From contig JAEOAD010000026.1 of assembly GCA_036365145.1 (NCBI GenBank), forward strand, positions 620,001-684,000: a stretch of 64,000 bases of DNA, written 5' to 3'. A model generated the notes under the pieces. The model worked only from the letters and a program-made list of their open reading frames with translations. It searched no databases and was not told the origin of the DNA. Shown one piece after another: positions 10,391-20,998 of the stretch. Source of the stretch: Orientallactaga sibirica (Eukaryota; Chordata; Mammalia; Rodentia; Dipodidae). Positions within the stretch are counted from its first letter, which is position 1. Each line of letters opens with the position of its first letter. The translations under genes were made by a program, and so were the position numbers.

Positions 10391-10580
10391 AAAAACATTT
10401 TATTTGTTCATTTATTTATAAGGAGAGAGAGAATGGGCATGAAAGAGGCTCTTGCCACTGCAAACGAACTCCAGACAATGTACCACTTTGTGCATCTGGC
10501 TTTACCTCAGTTCTGGGAAACTAACCCTAAGCCATCAGACTTTGCAAGCAAGCGCCTTTAACCACTGAGCATCTCTCCAG
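10391..10580 (-). repeat. B2-like SINE type A
   Basis: Reverse copy: CACTGCAAACGAACTCCAGA, TTTGTGCATCTGGCTTTACC, head GAGCATCTCTCCAG. Moderately diverged. Confidence 0.9.
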
Positions 10581-10584
10581 TCAC

Positions 10585-10918
10585 CAAGAGGTCTTTATAG
10601 GAGAAGCGAGAGAACTCTGAAGTTCCTGAGGGGAGGTCTAGGGATGGGAAGGAAAGGGCTGAAGGGCTGAGTGGAAGCTGGGAGAAAGAGAAGGCATGAC
10701 ATGACACTTCTTCTTGACAATGAGAGTAGAGGGGACTTGGGAAAACGGACGTTTCATTCAGATGTTTGCCTGGTGAGGTATGCATCTCCCTGCAGAGTCT
10801 CTCAGACCAGGACCATCTACGTCACTTTAACGAAGGGGTGGAGCACAGGGTTCCACTCCATCATGCAGGTTGTCCCAGGGCTGAGGGCAGAAGAGGCAGG
10901 TGTTAGGAAGCAGGATTA
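10585..10918. other. unique non-coding sequence
   Basis: Nothing recognised. Confidence 0.45.
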
Positions 10919-11102
10919 GGGCTGGGGAGACTGCTCAGTGGTTAAAGGCACTTGCTTGCAAAGCCTTCAGACCCAGGTTTGATTACCTAGTAACCATGTA
11001 AAGCCAGGTGCACAGTGTGGTGCGTTGTCTGGAATTTGTTTGCAAGAGGCCCTAGCATGTCCATACTTTCTCCCTCTCTCTCCTTTTAAATAGATAAATA
11101 TT
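10919..11102 (+). repeat. B2-like SINE type A
   Basis: GGGCTGGGGAGACTGCTCAG head, GGTTTGATTACC B box. A reverse B1 has inserted into its A-rich tail. Confidence 0.88.
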
Positions 11103-11268
11103 ATTTTTGTTTGTTTGTTTTGTTTTTTCAAGGTAGGGCCTTTCTATAGCCCAGGCTGACCTGGAATTCACTATGTAGTCTCAGGGTGGCCTCGAACTCA
11201 CAGTGATCCTCCTACCTCTGCCTCCTGAGTGCTGGCTGGGATTAAAGGTGTGTGCCACCATGCCCAGA
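11103..11268 (-). repeat. B1 SINE in a B2-like tail
   Basis: Reverse B1 with a GTTT-rich tail, nested in the A-rich tail of the preceding SINE. AGATAAATATT and AGATATTTT flank it. Confidence 0.9.
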
Positions 11269-11295
11269 TATTTTAAAAAATAAAAAGCAGAATCA

Positions 11296-11468
11296 GGGCT
11301 GGATAGAGGGCTTGGCAGTTAAAATACTTGCCTGCAATGCCTGACAACAAGGATGTGATTCTCCAAAACCCATGTAAAGCACAAAGTGACACATGCATTG
11401 GGAGTTTGTTTGCAGAGGCTAGAGGCCCTGGTGTACCCATTCTCTCTCTCTCTCTCCTTTCTCTCTCT

Positions 11469-11532
<64 letters not shown>

Positions 11533-11552
11533 TTGCAAATAAATAATTTAAA
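11296..11552 (+). repeat. B2-like SINE with long (CT)n
   Basis: GGGCTGGATAGAGGGCTTGGC head (diverged A box). The CT stretch has expanded over about 11,440-11,530. Confidence 0.88.
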
Positions 11553-11842
11553 AAAGTTTAAATCAGAATTAGGCTGTCCTAATCCTGGGAGGGTCCACAG
11601 CCAGGTGGCTTTTCACACACAAACTCTCACATTCTTTCCTGCTCCCGGTCCTCTGAACGGAACACTCCTGCGGTGCAAGCCAAGAGCACAACTAACTTAA
11701 ATTTGTATTAGGAACCTGGGGACCCCGGTCAATCCACTAACAGGTGCCAGGCTTCCGTGAATAGCAGCAGGTGTGTCAAGAGAATCAGGAAATAAGGATG
11801 AGGCTAGGGCTCTATAGTGTGCAGTTAGAAAGTACCAGAATG

Positions 11843-12064
11843 GGGGCTGGAGAGATGGCTCAGTGGTTAAGGCATTTGCCTACAAAGCCAAAGGACCCTG
11901 GTTCAATTCCCCAGGACCCATGTTAAGCCAGATACACAAGGGGGCACATGCATCTGGAGTTCATTTGCAGTGGCTGGAGGCCCTAGTGAGCCCATTCTCT
12001 CCCTCTCCCTCTTTCTCTGTCGAATAAATAAATAAATAAAAATAAAATATTTTTTAAAAAAAGA
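11843..12064 (+). repeat. B2-like SINE type A
   Basis: Full-length with duplication AGAAAGTACCAGAATG (11,827-11,842) and AGAAAGTAGCAGAATG (12,065-12,080), one mismatch in 16. Confidence 0.95.
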
Positions 12065-12194
12065 AGAAAGTAGCAGAATGGGGAGGAGGGTGGGAAGTTT
12101 CAGGCTGGTTTTCAACAAAGGAAGGGAGGAGGAGAGAGAGAGAGCGTTTCCATGCTGGCCAGGAGTTCACACTCTGCCGTCCTGTGATTTGAAT

Positions 12195-12355
12195 TCTGGA
12201 GCTGGGTGATCTATGGCAAACCACAAAATTTCTCTGACCTCCGGTGTCCCCACCTGGAAGCAGGGACACGACAGTACTGACTCGACCGCACTCGTGTGAA
12301 AACTAACCATGCTAACCAGTGCTGAGCAGGAACAGGGCCTGGGGCATGGTCAAGG
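12195..12355 (-). repeat. MIR SINE
   Basis: TGATCTATGGCAAACCAC, TTTCTCTGACCTCCGGTGTCCCC and AGCAGGAACAGGGCCTGGGGCATGG follow the order of the antisense MIR consensus (GACCTTGGGCAAGTCAC...CTCTGAGCCTCAG...CAGTGCCTGGCAC). Confidence 0.7.
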
Positions 12356-13785
12356 TCAAGGCTAGCTATGGTGGTATGGTTTTACAAAATACTACGACGG
12401 GATACTAAAGGAATCATTTACGAAGACTGAGATGAGGAAATCAAGATCTGCTCCTGGGGTGACATGCCGTATTTCATCACAGTGTCAACGCAGCTTCTCC
12501 ATCCTGAGTGGACACTGGCTGAGTAGCGGACTGAGTTCATGGACGTCAAGCTGGCTGCTGTGTGTGCTTGACTTGCCTGGGAAGTCAGTGAGTCATTGAC
12601 TCCCAAGGATAAAATGGAGACAGAAAATGGGGGACACAGGACTGATTAGCCAAATACCTATCTGGGAGGAGCTCTCGATCAGATAGGCTCTCTCCAATCA
12701 TTAACTAAAAAAAAATTAAAAAAAAAAAACTTCATGTATAGTTTAGGATGGGTGTCTTGCAAATTTACATTTGGTGCCAGTGTCTGTCTTGTTATGCATT
12801 GTTAAGAGAGCCCAGGATACGACACAGATGTAGGGGACCGCCTGCAGCTCCCCAAGCAGCCATAGAACGCTTGGGCCTCCATAGACGGAACGCTAACCAG
12901 CTCAAGCAGATTTTCATGTTGGAATGCTGGAAGGTAGTGAGTGTGCAACACGAGTCAAAGGAGGTGACCTGGCACGCGGCCCGAGAGCCATTAGAGTAGG
13001 CAAACATGGGCGTGGCTCTGAGCAAGTTAATGGACCCGTCCCAATCCCAAATGAAGAGTGTGATGGTCCTTAGCTCCTAGGGCGTGTGTGAGGCTCAAAG
13101 CAGAGCACCAGTGAACTCAGCTTTGGGTGTGTTAACATTATTCCTATTCGTTCTTTCCTGGGTGGAAACAAATTCAACAAGGTGGCACTTGGTATGGTTA
13201 AAGATAAAATTCCCCGTGTGAATCCCACAGAGACGTGCAGCTATCGAGATGGGGTTTATTCACAGTTCGTGACAAGGGGTATGGTAGTTGTGGTAGGCAA
13301 CAGTGGAGCTCCATGCCAGGCCATCAGCAGCAGTGCCAACAGAGCCAACGCCGTCTTAAGCTAACTGACTTCAAAGCATGCCCGTCGCCAGCTCCTGGCT
13401 GGCCACAGTTCATAGCTGCTGCCTCAGTCAGCTCTCAAAGAGAAATGATAGGTTTGGGCCATTCAGAGAAGATGGGGGCAGTGACCACGGGCAATGGGAA
13501 GGTGGTAATGGCCTTATCCGGGTGCCATCATGTTTGAGGAACACTGGGAGACATTGATACTTATTGTGAATGGGGCAGGGGGGGGTCGCATGATAGAGGG
13601 GTAGGCCTCAAAGGTTTCCTTACAACTCAGAGAGATTCGGAATACCTTGTACACTGCAGCCAGGAGGTTTGCACTCCGTACAGCAAAGAACTCTCCAGAA
13701 TAGAGCTGTTAGTCGGGTAGAACAGTGCCCTGCCTTAGAAGTAATAAATTCCTTGTCACAGTCTGCACATGTATTTTATGTGTTC
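12356..13785. other. unique, SINE-free 1.4-kb stretch
   Basis: No SINE and no clear repeat family. Short open frames exist on both strands but lack splice context or a recognisable domain. It could hold a degraded old repeat I cannot name. Confidence 0.45.
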
Positions 13786-13866
13786 TTTTTGAAGTACTGG
13801 GATTTGGTTGTCTGTCTTACAGATGCTATAGGCAAGTCCTCTACCACTGAGCCATACCCCCAGCCC
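13786..13866 (-). repeat. ID-like SINE
   Basis: Reverse ID: GCAAGTCCTCTACCACTGAGCCATACCCCCAGCCC. Confidence 0.7.
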
Positions 13867-13879
13867 TTTGATTTTTTTT

Positions 13880-14017
13880 TAAATTTATTATTTTCAGACA
13901 GAGTCTCACTAAGTTGCCCAGGCTGGACTTGAACTCACTGTGTAGCCCAAGCAGGCATTTCACTTGTCACCCTCCTGAGTGGCTGGGATTACAGACCTGT
14001 GCCACCAGGCCTGGCCC
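13880..14017 (-). repeat. old B1 SINE (ID+B1, B4-like, with previous)
   Basis: AGTCTCACTAAGTTGCCCAGG, GGGATTACAGACCTGTGCCACC. Diverged B1. It is adjacent to the ID-like unit at 13,786-13,866, both reversed, but the ID head lies at the wrong end for a simple B4. Confidence 0.75.
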
Positions 14018-14134
14018 TGTCAGTGGGTACATTGTAATTTGACTTTGAATGGTGCAAAAGGATCTCACACAAGGGAGGTTAGGGTCTTAGTAAATTTTAA
14101 AAGCTCTTTCAACCTTGGAACAATGAAGTTCTTG

Positions 14135-14325
14135 GAGCTGGAGAGATGGCTTAGTAGTTAAGGCGTTTGCCTGCAAAGCCAAAGGACCTCGGTTCAATTC
14201 CCCAGGACCCACACAAGCCAGATGTACAAGGTGGAGCATGCGTCTGGAGTTGGTTTGCAGTGGCTGGAGGCCCTGGCATGCCCATTCTCTCTCTCTCATA
14301 AATAAATAATAAAATATTTTTTTAA
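14135..14325 (+). repeat. B2-like SINE type A
   Basis: GAGCTGGAGAGATGGCTTAG head, GGTTCAATTCCCC B box, AAATAAATAATAAAA tail. Confidence 0.93.
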
Positions 14326-14534
14326 ATGACGTTTTTACAAAATGCTGTACAATGACTGGTTTATAGATGGAAACAGGGGTAAAATTTCTTTGTAGAAAAC
14401 CTCTGTTCATAGGAACCTGGGACCTATACCTTACTGAAAATGGGCTTACTCCACTGCTCAGAGAAAACGGCACACCCAGCATTGTTAACTACCCTATGAC
14501 ACAAATTAGAACATAAAGTACTGAAAAGAGAAAG

Positions 14535-14718
14535 GGGGGGGGAATGGTTCAGCAATTAAAGTCACTTGCTTGCAAAACCTGCCTGCCTGGAGTTCGATTC
14601 CCCAGTACCCACATAAAGCCAGATGCACAAAGTGGAGCATGTGTCTGGAGTTCATTTGCAATGACAAGAGGCCCTGATGCCCAATCTCTGTCTCTCCTCA
14701 CAGATAAATAAATAATAA
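14535..14718 (+). repeat. B2-like SINE, diverged head
   Basis: GGAATGGTTCAGCAATTAAAG head, GTTCGATTCCCC B box, ATAAAGCCAGATGCACAAAG body, AAATAAATAATAAA tail. Confidence 0.88.
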
Positions 14719-14754
14719 AGAAAAGGGAAAATAAATAGATGAGTCACTTTTAAA

Positions 14755-14895
14755 ATATATTTTATCCATCTTCTTATTTGAGAGAGGCATAGACAGACAG
14801 ACAGATGACAGACAGAGAAAATGGGTGTACTGGGCCTCCAGCTACTGCAAAGGAACTCCAGACGCATGCGCCACCTTGTGCATCTGGCTTATGGA
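14755..14895 (-). repeat. B2-like SINE, head missing
   Basis: Reverse 3' part only: GAGAAAATGGGTGTACTGGG, ACGCATGCGCCACCTTGTGC. It stops at CTGGCTTATGG before the B box, a 5' truncation. Confidence 0.85.
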
Positions 14896-15118
14896 GGTAA
14901 CAGGGTTTCTGTTTGGGGTGCTGGAGTTCTCAGATTACATTGGCATGATTACCATGCATCATCATGGTGTAATTTTGGAATTTTAAATAGTGAATGTTAT
15001 GTTATAAGAAATGTATCTCAGTAAAGCTGTAAAATAGCCCCATGTTTTGATTCTGTCTGATCCCACCCTCAGAGGTGCTACTTGGTACACTCCATCTGTG
15101 TATAAAGTTATAACTTAT

Positions 15119-15345
15119 TGTTTGTTTATTTTTATTTATTTATTTGAGAGCGACAAAGAGAGAAAGAGGCAGAGAAAGAGAGAGAGAATGGGTGCACAAG
15201 AGTCTCCAGCCACTGCAAATGAACTCCAGTAGCATGTGCCACCTTTTGCATCTGGCTCACGTGGGTATTGGGGAATCGAGCCTTGAACCAGGGTCCTTAG
15301 GCTTCACAGGCAAGTGGTTAACCTCTAAGTCATTTCTCCAGCCCC
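15119..15345 (-). repeat. B2-like SINE inside the 123-bp array
   Basis: Full-length reversed type A copy. With the truncated copy next to it, it lies between the two halves of a 15-bp duplication (AAAGTTATAACTTAT at 15,104-15,118 and 15,440-15,454). Confidence 0.93.
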
Positions 15346-15354
15346 CCCTTTTTA

Positions 15355-15400
<46 letters not shown>

Positions 15401-15439
15401 TTTGAGACAGAGAAAGAAGCAGAGAGAGAGGGGGGAAAA
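15346..15439 (-). repeat. 5'-truncated B2-like SINE with (ATTT)n tail
   Basis: About 11 ATTT units followed by GAGACAGAGAAAGAAGC and a GA-rich stretch. The tail and CT part of a reversed SINE with no body. Probably the first insertion, into whose tail the neighbour entered. Confidence 0.75.
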
Positions 15440-16223
15440 AAAGTTATAACTTATAAACGTGCCCTTAGGGAGGGCCATGGGGGAAGGTATAGCAATACTA
15501 TGTCCAGGCTGCAGGGACGTATTCCTAACCATCCATGCACTGTGAACACTGCATCTGTGTACAAACTTATAACTTATAAACGTTCCCTTAGGGAGGGCCA
15601 CGGGGGAAGGTACAGCAACACTATGTCCTGGCTGCAGGGACGTATTCCTAACCATCCATGCACTGTGAACACTGCATCTGTGTATAAACTTATAAACGTG
15701 CCCTTAGGGAGGGTCATGGGGGAAGGTATAGCAATACTATGTCCTGGCTGCAGGGACGTATTCCTAACCGTCCGTGCACTGTGAACACTGCATCTGTGTA
15801 TAAACTTATAACTTATAAACGTGCCCTTAGGGAGGGTCACGGGGGAAGGTATAGCAATACTATGTCCAGGCTGCAGGGACGTATTCCTAACCGTCCGTGC
15901 ACCTTATGCATCTATAAGTTTAAGCTGTTGACTACCTTCATTCTCTCCAAAGCATTGGGTGACACTATGAAAGACATTAGTCAAGCCAAGACTCAGCCAC
16001 ACTCTTTTCACCAATTGTCTAGTCAAGTCCCTCCAGAGCAACACCTGAACCCCCCTTTCTCCCTGGATCATCAAGCAAGACCCCCTAACGTTTGCTCTTG
16101 CCCATACCACTGCCCCCCAAGACATCCATCCCTGCCCCCAGCAGCTAGGGTAATTTCTCCCTTGCTCCAAACCATCTCACATCTCCTCTTATATTTATAT
16201 TACCGTTAAAATTCTTTAAAATG

Positions 16224-16360
16224 AGTCGGGCATGGTGGCACACGCCTTTAATCCCAGCACTCCAGAGGCAGAGGGAGGAGGATCGCCATGAGTTCAAGGC
16301 CTGAGAATACACATCCAGGTCATCCTGGGCTGCAGTGAGACCCTACCTTGAAAAAAAAAA
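16224..16360 (+). repeat. B1 SINE
   Basis: GTCGGGCATGGTGGCACACGCC head, AATCCCAGCACTCCAGAGG, with a shortened middle and an A-rich tail. Confidence 0.9.
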
Positions 16361-16541
16361 CAACAAAAACATCTTTAAACTGCTTCAAAGCCTGGGGATG
16401 GAGAGGTTCTGTTGACTGTTCTTGGCTAGCACCTTCCACAGCCTGCCTGCCCTGCCCCACACTCTGCTCCCTCACTTCATTTCTCTCAGTTTCCAGAGCA
16501 ACGCATTCCCTTCTGTGTTTCTCTTTTCTTTCTTTCTTTTT

Positions 16542-16757
16542 GAAATTATTTATTTATTATTTATTTATTTGCAATCAGCAAGAGATAGTGAAAAGAGACA
16601 CAGAGTGAGGGTGCACCAGGGCCTGCAGCTCCTGCAAATGAACTTCAGATTCATGCACCACTTTGCGCATCAGGCTTTATCTGGGTATTGGGGAATCGAA
16701 CTCCGGTTGTTAGGCTTTGAAGGCTAGCATCGTAGCTGCTAAGCCATCTCTCCAGCC
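16542..16757 (-). repeat. B2-like SINE type A
   Basis: Reverse copy in a TTTC-repeat target: CTTTCTTTCTTT occurs on both sides. Confidence 0.92.
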
Positions 16758-16782
16758 CTCTTTCTTTCTTTCTTTCTTTCAG

Positions 16783-17008
16783 TATTTTTATTTATTATTT
16801 ATTAGAGACAGAGAGGGAGGGAGGGAGGGAGGGAGGGGGGGGGGAGAGACAGAGTGAGAATGGGCACACCAGGGCTTCCAGCCACTGCAAGCAAACTCCA
16901 AACGCATGCACCACCTTGTGCATCTGACTTACGTGGGACCTGGAGAATGGAACCGGGGTCCTTAGGCTTCACAGGCAAGTGCCCTAACTGCTAAGCCATC
17001 TCTCCAGC
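16783..17008 (-). repeat. B2-like SINE with (GGGA)n
   Basis: Full-length reversed copy. The GA-rich part has become GGGA repeats and a G run (about 16,812-16,845). Confidence 0.93.
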
Positions 17009-17019
17009 CCTTCTTTCAT

Positions 17020-17195
17020 TTTTTTTGTTTTTTTGTTTCTTCCTTCCTTGCTTGCTCTTTTTCTCCATTCTTTCCTTCTTTCTTCCTTCCTTCCCTCTAC
17101 TTCCTTTCTTCCTTCCTCTCTCCTTCCTACCTGCCTTCCTTTCTTCTTTTCTTTTCCTTTCTTTCTTTTTTTTTTTCTTTCTCTCTCTCCTCCTC
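17020..17195. repeat. pyrimidine-rich (CTTT/CCTT)n tract
   Basis: About 175 bp almost free of purines on the + strand. Imperfect CTTC/CTTT repeats, possibly triplex-forming. Confidence 0.85.
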
Positions 17196-17196
17196 A

Positions 17197-17498
17197 TGTA
17201 GACAAATCATCTTAAAAGTCACAAAAATTATAATGAAAGAATTTCCAAAGGTCAAGAGTGCCATCACAAGAGTGTGCACACCGTGTATCATGAGGACCCA
17301 GTGAGAGGACGCCCATGCTGGAGTGTCACACTGCTGGAGCTTGGCCGGCCTGATTCTACAAAATCAGTCAGCAGGCTATATCTCAGAGGCAGGAGTGTAG
17401 ATTCTTGTTTGATTTCTGTTTCCTTTAACTGTGAGTTCTACTTGCTCTGCAATAAGCATGTACTGTTTCTCAAACAAGTTATTTTTAACTTTAAAAGA
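17197..17498. other. unique non-coding sequence
   Basis: Nothing recognised. Confidence 0.4.
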
Positions 17499-17706
17499 TT
17501 ATTTTTTAAGTATTTATTTAGTTGTAAGCAGGCAGAGAAATAGAGAGGGAGAAAGAATGGACGCACCAGGGCCCCTTGTCACTGCAAACAAACTCCAGAT
17601 GCACGTACCCCTTTGTACACCTGGCTTTACACAGGTACTGGGTCATCGAACCTGGTCATTAGGCTTTGCAAGCAAGAGCCTTAACTGCTGATCCATCTCT
17701 CCAGCC
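17499..17706 (-). repeat. B2-like SINE type A
   Basis: Reverse copy: ACTGCAAACAAACTCCAGATGC, AGGCTTTGCAAGCAAG, head CCATCTCTCCAGCCC. Confidence 0.92.
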
Positions 17707-17800
17707 CAACTTCAAACTATTTTCAAATCTCATTGTTGAAGAATATTTCTGGGCATGTAAAAATATTCATGGTCTACTGTCAAAGCCAAAAGAGATTTAT

Positions 17801-17937
17801 AATGCACAAGATGGTGCATGACTCTGGAGTTCGTTTGTAGCAGCTGGAGGCCCTAGTGAGCCCATTCTCTCTCTGTCCCTCTCTCTTTGTTTCTCTCTCT
17901 CTTTCTCTCTCTCAAATAATTAAATAAAAATATTAAA
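17801..17937 (+). repeat. B2-like SINE, 5' truncated
   Basis: Begins at ATGCACAAGATGGTGCATG (mid-body). No A or B box remains. CT stretch and A-rich tail are present. Confidence 0.88.
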
Positions 17938-18120
17938 ATAACATGTGCAGATAATCTGGATTGTGTAAAAATATTTAATGCAGACATGCATATCCACGCA
18001 GCCCTGGTCTCAGTGTTTGAGTTACATGTGAATTTTATAGCCTTTCTTATGTTTCCTACGTTTCTCACATGTATATAATTACTAGCAATGTCAAAAATGT
18101 GATTTTTAAAAAGAAATAGG

Positions 18121-18240
18121 GCCAGATGTAGGCAGAGGTAGGAGGATCGCCATGAGTTTGAGGCCACCCTGAGACTGCATAGTGAAGTCCAGGTCAGCCT
18201 GGGCTAGATCAAGAAAATAAATAAATTATTAAAAAAATAA
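18121..18240 (+). repeat. B1 SINE with internal deletion
   Basis: GCCAGATGTAGGCAGAGGTAGG: the TTTAATCCCAGCACTCGGG segment is missing. The 3' half is normal. Confidence 0.82.
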
Positions 18241-18679
18241 AATAAAAAGAAATAACATGACCTTGATCAGGATAAAAGAAAGGTTTTTATCTGAAACCGA
18301 GAGGAAGACGTGATGGGTTTGGAGGAAAGGTACAAAGAAGGAAGCAAGCCCCGGCTAAGGATCTCTATTTTTCTCGGCAATGGAAGTGAGATGCAGAGAA
18401 CGGCTTCAGCTCTGAAACAGTTGTGGGGAACAAGAAGGGCTAATTAGAAATAGGTGTTTTAAACCAGAGGAGCAGGAGTGAAGAAGACCTACTGTGTTGA
18501 AGCCCCTGGCTTCCTACTGTGAGCCAGAGCCTTCTGGGGGGATGCAGGCTTTTCATCCAGGGCTGGAGAGAGGATGAAAGGGAGGCCCAGGCCACCACTG
18601 GTTCTCTGGCTGCTGAGATGATGGCTAAGTGTATAAATGCTTTGTTTAACCCCTCTGGCTTTCTAAAAGGCTGCAGATA
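18241..18679. other. unique non-coding sequence
   Basis: Nothing recognised. The antisense open frame here gains its length from the simple repeats further right. Confidence 0.45.
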
Positions 18680-18790
18680 CCAGTCAGGTATGGTCACGCA
18701 CACCTGTAACTTCAGCGTTCCCAGAAGCCAAGGAGGGAGAATCAGGGAGTTCAAAGCCACGTGACAAAAGGGACTCTGTGCAACGAAAAT
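18680..18790 (+). repeat. old B1-like SINE
   Basis: GTCAGGTATGGTCACGCACACCTGTAACTTCAGC, GGGAGTTCAAAGCCACGTG. Strongly diverged B1 with an AAGG tail. Confidence 0.65.
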
Positions 18791-18980
18791 TAAAGGAAGG
18801 AAGGAAAGGAGGGAGGGAGGGGACGACTCAAAGGAGACCAGAACAGAGCAGTCAGATGCTACAGTGTGCGTCTGAAGGCTTCTCAAAGGCCCTCTTAGTA
18901 ACAGCTTTGTCCCAGTATCAGCCGTGCCCCTGAGGGATGGTGCAGTCCTGAAGATGAAGAAACGGAGCCTAGTGGAAGGA

Positions 18981-19115
18981 CCTCTCTCTCTCTCTGTGTG
19001 TGTGTGTATGTGTGTGTGTGTCTCTCTCTCTCTTTCTCTCTCTGTGTATGTGTGTGTGTCTCTCTCTCTCTCTGTGTGTATGTGTGTGTGTGTCTCTCTC
19101 TCTCTGTATGTGTGT

Positions 19116-19159
<44 letters not shown>

Positions 19160-19275
19160 TGCTGCGATCCCACTCAGAGCCTCACACATTTTACTGTGTG
19201 TGTGTGTCTCTCTGTGTTTGGTTTGAAGTGTCCTCTGTGTGTGTGTGTGTGTGTGTGTCTCTCTCTCTCTCTGCA
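18981..19275. repeat. compound (CT)n/(GT)n microsatellite
   Basis: Alternating blocks of CT and GT dinucleotides in at least six switches (18,981-19,165 and about 19,193-19,275), separated by a short unique spacer. GT blocks alternate purine and pyrimidine and could adopt Z-DNA. Confidence 0.9.
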
Positions 19276-19429
19276 GGCCCATGTGTTTCAGAATTTGGCT
19301 CCCAGACGATGGCGCTGTTTTGAGACGCTGTGGACGCTCTAGGAGGTAGACCCTCACCAGAGGCAGTGGCTCACCAGGGACGGGCCTTGAGGTCGGATAT
19401 CCCTGCCCCACTTCCCGTCCGCTCTCTAC

Positions 19430-19620
19430 TTCCTGAGCGCAGACACAATGTGACCAGCCATTTCATCTTCCTGCTTCCAGGCCTTTGGCACAATGATGGA
19501 CAGTCGTCCCCATGATGGGCAGTAACCCCTTGAGCTATAAACCACAGTAAATCTTTCCTTCCTTAAGTTGCTTCTGGCCAGGTATTTTGTCAGAGCAACA
19601 AGAAAAGTGATTAACATACG
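19430..19620 (+). repeat. URR1-like DNA transposon, 3' half
   Basis: CCCCTTGAGCTATAAACCAC, CTTCCTTAAGTTGCTTCTGG, GTATTTTGTCAGAGCAACAAG match the 3' end shared with the copies at 53.9 and 57.7 kb. In known rodents this pattern belongs to a non-autonomous hAT-type element. Confidence 0.6.
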
Positions 19621-20494
19621 AGGCAGGCACCCTATCACTAAGCTACAAAGCTTCCCCCTAAGTAGGGACACATTTAGGTCCCTGGATGTGTGCCTTTGAA
19701 GACACTTCTTCCGTCTTCCCCAGAACGCCACTCACAGCCAGCATCTTCATCAGCTACGGTGACAGGCTGACTAGTAAGGGACGGATGAATGGAGGGATGG
19801 ATGGCACAAACAAATACTAGAAGAGATGTTGGCATAGACCGGGGTCAGGAACCATAGACACAAGGAGGATGCTGACGAAGGGGGACATTCAGTCGTGCCC
19901 TTCGCCTTACAGCCAGCGTCCTCGCTTGTCCTACTTCCTCCGTTAGCGGGCCGGATGCTTGCACATTTGTGCAAACACGTGCAACGAGGTACGGAAAATG
20001 TGGTCATCCGGCCTCTGAATTCTAAGCTACCGAGCTCCAGTGGTGTCATCTGTTCCCATGGCGCCTATGTGAGTTCTGCATTGCTTCATCACGTTTCAAA
20101 AGAGGCATGGATTCCGGTCCATTTCGCGAGAGCCAGCAGTGGTGTGGCAATGCCCACGGCCTGATACGTGTTACCAGAGATGACAAATTTACGACCAGCC
20201 CCAGCGGAAGGTAAGCAGGGTGGGCCGCTTGTGGCAAGGGTTAGTCCTTACCACAAGTTCCGTTCCCATGTGTCCCGTCCCTGGGCTGTGCAGAAAAGGG
20301 AACAAAACATCGCTACTCACTTGAGCTGATTCTAGCGTGTACTAAGGACCAGTGCAAAGTCCACCCAGAAATCACAAAGAGCAGCGTCTGAAATACGTTT
20401 TTCCACCAAAATGTTACAAGACTAGTTATGATAGTGTTTTTTGGGGACCAGTTTATATTGTGTGTGTCTATTAATTATCAATCTATTAAAACTC
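19621..20494. other. unique, SINE-free sequence
   Basis: Contains short ATGGATGG-type repeats (about 19,786-19,802) and a CpG-containing stretch. No gene recognised. Confidence 0.45.
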
Positions 20495-20716
20495 TCTGTT
20501 TGTTTGTTTGTTTGTTTTGTTTTCTTTCTTTTTTCAGTGTGGGGGACTTTGAGGTAGGGTGTCACTCTAGCCAGGCTGACCTGGATGCTGCAAATGAGCT
20601 CCAGATGCATGTGCCTCTTTGTACATCTGGCTTCACATGGGTACTGGGGAATCAAACCTGGGCCTTTAGGTTTTGCCCCAAGTGCCTTAAGCACTGAGCC
20701 ATCATTTTCTCCCCAG
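20495..20716 (-). repeat. chimeric SINE: B2-like 5' part joined to B1 3' end
   Basis: Read on the minus strand it starts as a B2-like element (about 20,716-20,587) and then switches to the B1 3' end (TCCAGGTCAGCCTGGCTAGAG, about 20,586-20,550) with a GTTT-type tail. One tail serves both parts, so it looks like one chimeric insertion. Confidence 0.8.
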
Positions 20717-20764
20717 AATTCTTTTTATTTTAAATTTACTTTATTTTGCTTTTTTAAGTTTTAA

Positions 20765-20987
20765 AAAAATTTAGATTAATTAATTTATTGATTTATTTGA
20801 GAGAGAGAAAAAGATAGAGAGAGAGAAATTGAGCACGCCAGGGCCTCTAGTCACTGCAAACAAACTCCAGATGCATGCGCCACCTTGTGCATCTGGCTTA
20901 CGTGGGTACTGGGGAATCAAGCCTTGAACCAGGGTATTTAGGTTTCACAGGCAAGCACTTAATCACTAAGCCATCTCCTCAGCTCCC
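20765..20987 (-). repeat. B2-like SINE type A (ladder copy 2)
   Basis: Full-length reverse copy. CCCCAGAATTCTTTTTA precedes its AT-rich tail and CCCCAGAAGTGTTTTTA follows its head. Confidence 0.9.
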
Positions 20988-20998
20988 CAGAAGTGTTT

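Larger units (their letters stand above)
15061..15935 (+). repeat. 116/123-bp tandem repeat, about 4 copies, SINE-interrupted
   Basis: The phrase GCCCTTAGGGAGGG recurs at 15,461, 15,584 (TCCCTT variant), 15,700 and 15,823, spacings of 123, 116 and 123 bp. The 116-bp spacing lacks one ACTTATA. Each copy also holds AGGCTGCAGGGACGTATTCC. A partial copy (CCATCTGTGTATAAAG, about 15,092-15,118) lies left of the SINE insertion. Confidence 0.95.

Noticed and set aside
15500..16209. 156- and 94-codon frames with repeated LQGRIPN...CTVNTASVYKL motif as a repeat protein
   Set aside because: Produced by the 123-bp tandem repeat (a multiple of 3). The 116-bp unit breaks the phase, and there is no transcript signal.
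18440..19411. 323-codon minus-strand open frame
   Set aside because: Its middle is the compound GT/CT array (THTHTH and RERERE runs). No domain, no start context, and stop-free length is expected from dinucleotide repeats.
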